A stretch of 8,692 nt of DNA from the NCBI GenBank assembly GCA_043801115.1, contig JAZDMJ010000005.1:1-8692 (forward strand), given 5' to 3'. This stretch comes from CAZHUN01 sp043801115. Its GTDB lineage: Archaea; Iainarchaeota; Iainarchaeia; Iainarchaeales; UBA10191. The notes beneath the pieces are model-generated. The model searched no databases, had not been told where the DNA came from, and worked only from the letters and a program-made list of their open reading frames with translations. A program made the translations under genes and the position numbers. Within the stretch, counting starts at the first letter, position 1. The number at the start of each line of letters is the position of its first letter. Below, in pieces: positions 1-6,700 of this stretch.

Positions 1-440
1 GCAAGTCCAAGGGAAGGCCGGACAATCTGACCAACATTTCCGGAATATGGGGGCAAACGGCCGTAAGAGAAGGCCGGCCGAAAAGAGGATACGACCAAAG
101 ACTGATTACCATCAACAAAAAAGGGGATTTGGGAGCGGTCGCGGGCGGGTTTGTTAGGCAAAATTTCAGCAAGGGAATGACACCGAGGGAATTCTTCTAC
201 CATGCCATGGGCGGAAGACAGGGAGAAGTGGACACAGGAGTGTCTACAAAAGTTTCCGGATATTTGTACCGCAGACTGGCCAATTCCTTGAAGGATTTGC
301 TCGTGCACAATGACGAAACCGTCCGAACATCGAACAAGAATTTGATCCAGTTTGTATACGGAGAAGATGCGGTGTTTCCCATGAAGAGCTTGCACGGAAA
401 GAGTATGGATGTGGAAAAGATTTCCGTCCAGAAGGAATAA
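1..440 (+). CDS. rpoA1: DNA-directed RNA polymerase subunit A' (RpoA1), C-terminal part, 5' truncated by window
   Basis: This is the last 145 codons of the archaeal A' subunit, equivalent to the N-terminal two thirds of bacterial beta' and eukaryotic Rpb1. The reading frame is open from the window edge (first full codon at 3), so the true start lies upstream; the TTG at 129 is only internal. Family landmarks are the SKG start, the GDLGAVAGGFV segment, the TPREFFYHAMGGRQGEVDT block that leads into the bridge helix, SGYLYRRLANSLKDL, and FVYGEDAV near the end. The bridge helix spans the active-site cleft and contacts the nascent base pair. One oddity is visible: the family reads T-A before the (N/E/Q)(S/T)GY stretch, and here it reads T-K (Lys codon 249-251). 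The stop is 2 nt before the A'' start, so the two halves are co-transcribed. Identification is very secure. Confidence 0.97.
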   Translation, partial: KSKGRPDNLTNISGIWGQTAVREGRPKRGYDQRLITINKKGDLGAVAGGFVRQNFSKGMTPREFFYHAMGGRQGEVDTGVSTKVSGYLYRRLANSLKDLLVHNDETVRTSNKNLIQFVYGEDAVFPMKSLHGKSMDVEKISVQKE

Positions 441-442
441 AA

Positions 443-1639
443 ATGGCGAAAAAGAAGGAAAAAGAAGTCAAAGCGGAAATGCCCCGCGTCGAAATTGCGG
501 ACACGGAAGTGGACAGCCTGCGCCAGTACGGACTGCCAAAAAGCATCCTGCAAGAAGTGGAAAAGGTTTCTTTCGAAAAAAACATGGGACACGAAGAAAG
601 AGAGCAATTATTGGAAAAAGTGAAACAGTATTACGACAAAATAAAAGTAGAGCCGGGAGAAGCCGTCGGAATCATTGCCGCGCAAAGCATTGGAGAGCCC
701 GGAACCCAACTCACTTTGCGGACCAAGCACTATGCGGGAGCGGCCGAAGTTTCCGTCGGAAGTGGAATCCAGAGAGTGGAAGAAATCGTGGACGGAAGAA
801 GCAAAGCGCGCTATCCCACCATGACGATTCGATTGGAAGCGGAACTGCGCGGCGACCAGCAAAAGGCGGACGCGTTCGCCAAAAGCCTGATTGATGTCAG
901 GCTTTCGGACGTCGTCAAAGTGCGGGAGAGAATGCAGGACAGGGAAATCGAACTCACCATCGACCAAAAGGCGGTCGAGGACAGGGGAATCAATTTGGAA
1001 GAACTCGTGGAAAAAATCGAAAAAAACGCGAAAGCCAAAACCATGAAGCGGAAAGAACTGTTGCTTATTTTTTCATACCCCAAAGAGTCACTGCTGAAAA
1101 TCCGAAAGCAATTGCTCAAACTTTTGGCCACGCGCATTCAGGGAGTGCGGGGAATCGAAAAAACCGTCGTTGCCAAGGAAAAGCGAAAGGACGGAACGGA
1201 AGAATACGTCATCCGCACTTCGGGAACGAGTTTGAAAAGCGTGCTCAAACTGCCCGAAGTGGACGCGCAGAAAGTGTATACAAACGATATTAAGGAAATC
1301 AGCAAAACATTAGGGATTGAAGCCGCGCGCATGTCCATTGTCAACGAGTTGCACAAAGTATTGATTGAGGAGAACGGAATCCAGATTGACATCCGGCACT
1401 TGATGCTGCTCGCGGACTTGATGACGTATGACGGAAATGTAAAGGGAGTCGTGCGTTCGGGAATCACGCGCGAAAAGAGCTCTCCCTTCGCCCGCGCCGC
1501 GTTCGAAGAAACGACCAAGCACTTGTTGGAAGCGGCCTTTAAGGGGGAAAAGGAAAAATTGGAAGGAGTCGTCGAAAACATCATCGTGGGCCAGCCCATC
1601 AAAGTGGGAACGGGAATCGTCCACCTCATCATGAAATGA
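443..1639 (+). CDS. rpoA2: DNA-directed RNA polymerase subunit A'' (RpoA2)
   Basis: This 398-residue protein is the archaeal A'' subunit, the C-terminal third of the largest RNAP subunit; it carries the trigger loop and completes the catalytic cleft with A'. Residues 70-88 (PGEAVGIIAAQSIGEPGTQ) are the family hallmark. The trigger loop follows at about 89-115 and retains the catalytic His (H96). The C-terminal part has the expected IRHLMLLADLMTYDG and FARAAFEETTKHLLEAA segments and ends VGQPIKVGTGIVHL. The N terminus is a short Lys/Glu-rich tail. ATG 443 follows the A' stop by 2 nt, with a weak Shine-Dalgarno (AAGGA, 432-436) inside the end of rpoA1. Oddities are Lys95 where most RNAPs have Phe before the catalytic His, and GSGIQRVEEI where the family usually has a xLGxPRLxEI-like stretch. 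Length is normal for A''. Confidence 0.97.
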   Translation: MAKKKEKEVKAEMPRVEIADTEVDSLRQYGLPKSILQEVEKVSFEKNMGHEEREQLLEKVKQYYDKIKVEPGEAVGIIAAQSIGEPGTQLTLRTKHYAGAAEVSVGSGIQRVEEIVDGRSKARYPTMTIRLEAELRGDQQKADAFAKSLIDVRLSDVVKVRERMQDREIELTIDQKAVEDRGINLEELVEKIEKNAKAKTMKRKELLLIFSYPKESLLKIRKQLLKLLATRIQGVRGIEKTVVAKEKRKDGTEEYVIRTSGTSLKSVLKLPEVDAQKVYTNDIKEISKTLGIEAARMSIVNELHKVLIEENGIQIDIRHLMLLADLMTYDGNVKGVVRSGITREKSSPFARAAFEETTKHLLEAAFKGEKEKLEGVVENIIVGQPIKVGTGIVHLIMK

Positions 1640-1641
1640 GC

Positions 1642-1649
1642 TATTTAAT
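1642..1649 (+). promoter_or_regulatory. possible TATA box upstream of rpl30e
   Basis: The 56-nt gap between rpoA2 and rpl30e is the first real spacer in the cluster. It contains TATTTAAT, which resembles an archaeal TATA box. Initiation about 25 nt downstream would give a short leader before ATG 1696. No clear BRE is visible. It may simply be AT-rich spacer inside a longer operon. Confidence 0.25.
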
Positions 1650-1695
1650 TGTTTTCGTTGGAGAATAGGTTGAAAGGTTTCTTTTTGGAACAGTT

Positions 1696-2025
1696 ATGAA
1701 CGAGGCAGAAGCAGGCAAGGAAATCAGGCGGTGTGTTGACACGGGAAAGGTCAGCTACGGCTTTCGACAAGCGGAAAAGCAATTGCTGACGGGAAGCCCG
1801 AAATTGGTGATTGTTTCCGTCAACGCTCCGCAGCGCGTGCGGGACAAAGTCAAACACTTTACCCAATTGTCCTCGATTCCCGCGTACAGTTTTGCGGGAA
1901 ACGGGCTCGCATTGGGAGCCGTTTGCGGAAAGCCGTTCACGATTTCCGTACTGCTCGTATTGGACGAGGGAAAGAGCCAAGTGCTAAAGCTTGCCGAACA
2001 AAAAGAAACAGTGAAAAAGAAATGA
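1696..2025 (+). CDS. rpl30e: Large-subunit ribosomal protein eL30 (L30e)
   Basis: This 109-residue protein matches the archaeal/eukaryotic L30e family of the L7Ae/L30e RNA-binding fold, a component of the 50S subunit. Landmarks are the N-terminal helix ending in a TGKVSYG turn, the KLVIVSVNAP strand and loop (about residues 36-45), LSSIPAYSFAGNGLALGAVCGKPF (residues about 59-82), then a short strand SVLLVLDEG. Known relatives are about 100 residues; the extra length is a Lys/Glu-rich C-terminal tail. The usual archaeal order A''-L30e-NusA-S12 supports L30e rather than L7Ae. Its stop overlaps the nusA start as ATGA (2022-2025), which suggests translational coupling. Confidence 0.93.
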   Translation: MNEAEAGKEIRRCVDTGKVSYGFRQAEKQLLTGSPKLVIVSVNAPQRVRDKVKHFTQLSSIPAYSFAGNGLALGAVCGKPFTISVLLVLDEGKSQVLKLAEQKETVKKK

Positions 2026-2435
2026 AGTGGGGAAACGACGAACTGCACTACATGCGCGCCTTCGAACAGATTTCCCGCGTAACGCCCAAGGATTGCATTG
2101 TGGGAAAAAACGGCATCACTTTTCTCGTGCCCGAAAAGGACATGGGACAGGCGATTGGAAAAGCAGGAATTACGATTCAACTCGCGCGCGAAAAAATGGG
2201 AAAGAAGGTGGAAGTGCTCGCATTTGAAGACGACCCGGCATTGTTCGTCAAAAAGGCGTTGTACTTCGTAAAATTCGAAGACGTGGAAGTGAGGGAAAGC
2301 GGGGAAAAAAGGACGTTAATGCTGATGGTGGATTCGGAAAACCGCCGAAAACTCGAAAATAGCGGCGGAAAACTGAAGAAATTAAAAGAAATCGTGCACA
2401 GAAACTATTCAATCGACGACATTCGAACCAGGTAA
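2022..2435 (+). CDS. nusA: NusA-like KH-domain transcription factor
   Basis: This 137-residue protein is the short archaeal NusA homologue, which consists of two KH RNA-binding domains without the bacterial N-terminal RNAP-binding part. The function is inferred from the family: RNA binding during transcription elongation or termination, or in ribosome synthesis. KH1 is clear: CIVGKNGITFLVPEKDMG, then IGKAG (residues 45-49) as the GxxG loop, then a KMGKKVEVLAFEDD strand. KH2 is recognisable by its end, KKLKEIVHRNYSIDDI, but where the family has GKGG it has NSGG (113-116) and seems one residue shorter. ATG 2022 is chosen because it overlaps the L30e stop and gives the family length; the open frame further upstream lies inside rpl30e. 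No good Shine-Dalgarno is visible, which fits coupling to the preceding gene. Confidence 0.9.
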   Translation: MKWGNDELHYMRAFEQISRVTPKDCIVGKNGITFLVPEKDMGQAIGKAGITIQLAREKMGKKVEVLAFEDDPALFVKKALYFVKFEDVEVRESGEKRTLMLMVDSENRRKLENSGGKLKKLKEIVHRNYSIDDIRTR

Positions 2436-2460
2436 ACCCTCCAACAAAAAACTGACAATT

Positions 2461-2883
2461 ATGGCATCCGGCGAATTTGCTGCACGGCAGCAGGAAAAAA
2501 AGCGCAAAAAGTGGCGCCGAAAAGACAGGAGATGGAAAAAGAAAACCATCGGAACAAAATATGATTTACTCGAAGGAGCGCCTCAAGGAAGGGGAATTGT
2601 CATTGAAAAGAGGGGAGTCCCGCAAAAACAGCCGCACTCGGGAATCGCCAAGTGCGTGCGCGTGCAATTGATTAAAAACGGAAAACAATTGACCGCGTTC
2701 GCCCCCCGTGACGGCGCCATCAAGTACATTGACGAGCACGAAGAAGTCATTGTAGAAGGAGTCGGAGGAGCGCAAGGAGGCCCGTACGGAAGCCAGTGGG
2801 GCGTCAAGTACAGAGTAACGCACGTGAACGGGCAGGCATTGGAAACTTTGCGCTCGGGAAAGAAGGAAAAGGTGAAACGCTGA
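2461..2883 (+). CDS. rps12: Small-subunit ribosomal protein uS12
   Basis: This 140-residue protein is uS12, which lies at the decoding centre of the 30S subunit and monitors codon-anticodon pairing. The start ATG 2461 gives the usual archaeal N terminus, with FAARQ followed by a very basic stretch. Family hallmarks are DLLEGAPQGRGIVIEK (residues 35-50), KCVRVQLIKNGKQLTAF (64-80) and DGAIKYIDEHEEVIVEGVGG (84-103). Two normally invariant decoding loops differ. QPNSAIRK reads QPHSGIAK (57-64), and the archaeal GDIPGVRY reads GSQWGVKY (110-117). There is a 25-nt gap after nusA without a clear Shine-Dalgarno. Its TGA shares one base with the ATG of rps7. Identity is certain; the loop substitutions are unusual for the family. 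Confidence 0.95.
   Translation: MASGEFAARQQEKKRKKWRRKDRRWKKKTIGTKYDLLEGAPQGRGIVIEKRGVPQKQPHSGIAKCVRVQLIKNGKQLTAFAPRDGAIKYIDEHEEVIVEGVGGAQGGPYGSQWGVKYRVTHVNGQALETLRSGKKEKVKR
2870..2875 (+). promoter_or_regulatory. Shine-Dalgarno for rps7 (supports the long start)
   Basis: AGGTGA lies 7 nt before ATG 2883, inside the end of rps12. No comparable site precedes the internal ATG codons at 3069 or 3114, so this site favours the full-length uS7 with its N-terminal tail. Confidence 0.6.
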
Positions 2884-3728
2884 TGGAAGCGAAAACTGTG
2901 GAAGCTGAAGGCAAATTTTCCCCGGGCTTTTCGAAAAAGGCCGATGTAAAGGAAAAGCCCGTCTCATCTCACGCTCCCGAAAAGCCCGTTCCTGCAGCGC
3001 CAAAACAGGCGCACGCGGCAGCCTTGCCCGCCACGCCAAAACCCGCACATATTGCAGTAGCGCCCGCCATGGAAAAACCCAAACCCATTCTTTCCAAACC
3101 TGCCGGACACGAAATGCAAAAAAGCGAAACCCTTGTCTTCGGAAAGTGGAGCACGCGCGACGTGCACATTTCAGACTATTCTCTCGCGAGCTATATCGTC
3201 CTCGACACGAAGGCGTTTCCGCACTCGTTCGGAAGGCATGTGAACAAGAGCTTCGGCAAGTCGCAGATTTCGATTATTGAAAGACTGATCAACAAGATGA
3301 TGCGTTCGGGCCAGGGAAAGCGAAAACTTTCGGGAAAGTACATTCGCGGAAGGGGAAGTTGCGGAAAAAAACTGCAAACCATTCAAATCGTCGAAAACGC
3401 GTTTATGATTGTCCAACAGCAAACCAAGGAAAATCCGATTCAAGTGCTCGTGCGCGCGATTGAAAACGCGGCGCCGAGAGAGGACGTCACGCGCCTTCAA
3501 AGAGGGGGAATTTCGTACACGCAAGCCGTCGACATCGCTCCGCTGAAGCGCGTGGACGAAAGCATCAAGAATTTGTCGCTGGCCGCATTCGAAGCGAGTT
3601 TTAACACTACTGTAAAGGCGGAAGAGGCGCTGGCCAAGGAAATCATTTCAGCCTCCAAGGGAGAACCCTCCAGTTTCGCGATTCGAAGAAGGGACGAATT
3701 GGAACGAATCGCGAAAGCGTCCCGCTAG
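2883..3728 (+). CDS. rps7: Small-subunit ribosomal protein uS7 with long N-terminal extension
   Basis: From ATG 2883 the protein has 281 residues. The uS7 core, which organises the 30S head next to the E and P sites, begins around residue 83 (LVFGKWSTRDVHISD). It continues with PHSFGRHVNKSFGKSQISI, the ERLINKMMRSG segment, ENPIQVLVRAIENAAPRED (a family signature), GGISYTQAVDIAPLKRVDE, and ends with ELERIAKASR. Archaeal uS7 is usually about 200 residues. Here about 80 residues rich in Pro, Ala, Lys and His precede the core, with repeated PEKPV, PKxAH and EKPKP units and no predicted fold. The start is supported by AGGTGA at 2870 and the TGATG overlap with rps12. An internal start at ATG 3114 would give a 204-residue standard-length protein, but it has no Shine-Dalgarno and would leave an open, coding-like 230-nt gap. 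Confidence 0.93.
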   Translation: MEAKTVEAEGKFSPGFSKKADVKEKPVSSHAPEKPVPAAPKQAHAAALPATPKPAHIAVAPAMEKPKPILSKPAGHEMQKSETLVFGKWSTRDVHISDYSLASYIVLDTKAFPHSFGRHVNKSFGKSQISIIERLINKMMRSGQGKRKLSGKYIRGRGSCGKKLQTIQIVENAFMIVQQQTKENPIQVLVRAIENAAPREDVTRLQRGGISYTQAVDIAPLKRVDESIKNLSLAAFEASFNTTVKAEEALAKEIISASKGEPSSFAIRRRDELERIAKASR

Positions 3729-3732
3729 GTGA
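3727..3732 (+). promoter_or_regulatory. Shine-Dalgarno for EF-2 (decides ATG 3738)
   Basis: AGGTGA overlaps the rps7 stop codon and sits 5 nt before ATG 3738. The frame also opens at GTG 3729, but that codon is part of this ribosome-binding site, so ATG 3738 is the better start and yields the usual MxxREDM-type N terminus of archaeal EF-2. Confidence 0.65.
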
Positions 3733-3737
3733 AATGC

Positions 3738-6700
3738 ATGACGAAACGGGAAGACATGGTTCATTTGGCCGAAAAACTGATGAAACAACAGGACGGCATC
3801 CGCAATATCGGAATCGTAGCGCACATTGACCACGGCAAGTGCATTGCGCCATGGGTCCGCATGCAATTGGCGAACGGGCGCATCCAGCGCGCGGACGACT
3901 TGTATAGCGAACTCGCACTAACGGGCGTCAAAGTCAAAGAATCGGAGAAAGAAACCGTTTACGCGCTGGAAAAGGGGACAAAAATTTTCTCCGTGAACAA
4001 GTCTACCGGAAAAATCGAAGTACGTCCCATTTCTCACGCGTGGAAACTCGAAGGCGGCAAAACGCTGGAAATTTCCCTGCGAAACGGTTTTCGCATTTCG
4101 ACCACTCCCGAACACCGATTTCTCTCCTTCGACGGACGCCAATTTTCCTACATTGAAGCGCGCAATTTGAAAGCGGGCGACCGCACCGTGGTGGCGCGCC
4201 GTACGCTTACAGAAAGTGCACCGGAATTGGACGGAAACGCTCTTTCCCTGCTCGCCCGCCAGCGATTCTATGTAAAACTTTTCCCCGAAAAAGCCCGTGC
4301 ATTGCGCGAGCGCGCTTCCGCAACAGGAACCCGCCTGCTTTCCCAAAAATTGGGAGTGAAGGCCAGAACCTTGCAAGAGTCGGTTTCCAAAGGGAGATAT
4401 TCGGTCGAAGTAGTACTGGCTCTTGCCCGCGAACTGGGCGTTTCCCCGCAGGAAACGGCTTCGTGGATTGAAACCATTGCGCTCAAAGACAGCTATTACA
4501 TGAAGTGGCCGCGCAATTGGAAGAACTTTTTCTACATTGCCGGACTTTTGGCGGGAGATGGAACGGGAGAAAAGTTTGTCGCCGGAAAGCCATTGCTTGC
4601 CAAACGCTTCCAAGAACTCTGCCAAGAACTAAACATCAAAGTCTCCTTGCGAAACTATCCGGGAAAAACGCCCGAATACGCGGCCAACAAAACCCTTTCC
4701 CGATTCCTGCACGCCTTGTTCGATTATCCGTTGAGGCAAAAATCGCACCACATCCGCCTCTCTTCCTTCCTCCAATGCGCGCCCACTCCATTGCTGGCCT
4801 CTTTCCTGCAAGCATATTATGACTGCGACGGGAGCGTCGAACGCGCGCGGAGCGCCATTACCATTTCCAGCGCTTCCAAAGAAATGCTGGCTGGACTGTC
4901 CCTTGCCCTTTCCCGTTTCGGATGCGTTCCGATTATCGAAAAAGATAATACGCTGACGCTCTCTGGAGACTCGGCCAAAAACTTTGCCCAAAATATCGGA
5001 TTCGGTTTGCCTGAAAAGCAGGAAAAAGCCCTGCGCTTGGCGCAAAAATCCACAGGAAGTATAGTTTGTGATGGTGTTCCCTTTTCAGGAATGCAAGCAC
5101 TCCGCCAAGAACACAAATTGTCCCAAGCGAGTCTGGGACACCATTATTACAAGTATGAAAGCGGCACGTATGTTCCCACGCGCAACACTTACTCTCAGCT
5201 TGTACTCCAGCTCCAAAAAAAAGGACTTGCCTGCCCTATCCGCATTGAAGATTTGGCTTTTGTCGAAATTTCGTCCATCCGCGAAACGGAAGAAAAAACA
5301 GTATACGATTTTACGGTTCCCGAAACCCACAATTTTGTCGCCGAAGGAATCGTTGTCCACAACACCACGATGACGGACGCGCTGATTGCGGCCGCGGGAC
5401 TGATTTCGCAGGAAATGGCGGGCAAACAGCAGTTCATGGACTATTACGAGTTGGAACAGGCAAGGGGCATTACAATCAACGCGGCGAATATTTCGCTCAT
5501 ACACAAAATCGCGGACGAAGAGCACTTGATCAACATCATCGACACTCCGGGACACATTGATTTCGGGGGAGAAGTCATCCGCGCCATGCGCGCCGTGGAC
5601 GGAGTCATACTCGTCGTAGATGCGGTGGAAGGAGTCATGCCCCAAACCGAAACCGTGGTGCGGCAGGCGCTGAGGGAAAAAGTCAAGCCCGTCCTTTTCA
5701 TTAACAAAGTGGACAGACTGGTGAATGAGTTACAGGTTACGGAAGAGCAAATGCAGGAACGCTTTTTGAAAACCATCACGCAAGTGAACGCGCTAATTCA
5801 GAAAAACGCCCCTCCCGAGTTTAAGGAAAAATGGCTCGTCAACGTGCAGGACGGGAGCGTTTCTTTTGGCAGTGCGTTCAACAAGTGGGCGCTCAACTTT
5901 GACACGATGAAAGTTTCCGGAGTATCGTTCAAGGACGTTTACAAGTATTGCAAGGAAAAAAACCAGAAAGAGTTGGCAACCAAGTCTCCCTTGCACTTGG
6001 CGATTTTGGGAATGGTTGTCAAGCACTTGCCCTCTCCCAAAAAGGCCCAAATCTACCGCATTCCCAAAATCTGGGGAGGAGAACTGGAAAGCGAGGAAGG
6101 AAAGGACATGATGACGTGCAACCCGAACGGAGTCGTCGCCATGATGATTAACGACGTTTCGACCGACGCGCATGCGGGAGACGTGGCCACGGGAAGACTG
6201 TATAGCGGAACCGTGAAAAAAGGCGTTTCAGTCAACTTGATCGGCTCGCAGAAAACCCTCGTCATCCAGCAAGTGGCCATCATGATGGGACCCGAAAGAG
6301 TTGTAGTAGAAGCCGTTCCCGCGGGAAACATTGTTGCGTTGATTGGACTTAAAGAAGTGTATTCGGGAGAAACGATTTCGAGCAAAAAAATCAAAGAATT
6401 CGAAAGCTTCATGTCCAACGCCGAACCCGTCATGACGGTTTCAGTAGAGGCCAAAAGCACAAAGGATTTGCCCAAACTGATTGAAGTCATCCGCCAGATT
6501 ACGAAAGAAGACCCGAACGTGCGCGCGACGTTGAACCAGGAAACGGGCGAGCACTTGCTCTCGGGAATGGGAGAATTGCACTTGGATGTTACAAGGTATA
6601 GAATTGAAACCGACCACAAAGTTCCCATTACGGTTTCCACTCCCATTGTCGTATACAGGGAAACGGCCACTTCAAACTCTCCCATTATTGAAGGAAAGTC

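Larger units (their letters stand above)
3840..5363 (+). mobile_element. Intein with LAGLIDADG homing endonuclease in the EF-2 P-loop
   Basis: The 508-residue insert begins with Cys (TGC 3840) and ends with His-Asn (AAC 5361-5363), followed by extein Thr. The exteins join as AHIDHGK/TTMTDAL. Block A is CIAPWVRMQLANGRI. Block B has the TPEH form of TxxH (residues 89-92). Block F is VYDFTVPETHNFVAEG and block G is VVHN, so it looks like a standard class 1, splicing-competent intein. The endonuclease core has two dodecapeptide motifs: FYIAGLLAGDG (231-241, Asp240, DNA about 4530-4562) and FLQAYYDCDGSV (322-333, Asp330). Both catalytic acids remain, so it may still be active in homing. Helix-turn-helix-like segments lie before the core (about 156-201) and after it (about 416-458). 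Composition is less purine-rich than the surrounding genes, consistent with a separate history. Confidence 0.95.

Noticed and set aside
409..894. Open + strand frame of 161 codons
   Set aside because: It overlaps the well-conserved rpoA2 in another frame and gives an Arg/Lys-rich translation without family features.
2796..2882. Upstream extension of the uS7 frame into rps12
   Set aside because: It overlaps conserved uS12 codons, and AGGTGA plus the TGATG overlap point to ATG 2883.
2994..3085. Short repeated units in the rps7 5' region as a DNA repeat or CRISPR-like array
   Set aside because: The similarity is at the level of Pro/Ala/Lys codons in one frame; units are irregular and have no spacers.
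3729..3737. GTG start for EF-2 three codons upstream
   Set aside because: The GTG belongs to the AGGTGA ribosome-binding site; ATG 3738 has good spacing and gives the normal archaeal EF-2 N terminus.
3918..4625. Long open frame on the minus strand (235 codons)
   Set aside because: It lies wholly antisense to the intein, resembles no family I recognise, and is explained by the codon bias of the + strand gene.
3840..5363. Separate endonuclease gene or gene fusion inside fusA
   Set aside because: The frame is continuous with both EF-2 parts and the splice-junction residues and blocks A, B, F and G are all present, so it is an intein.
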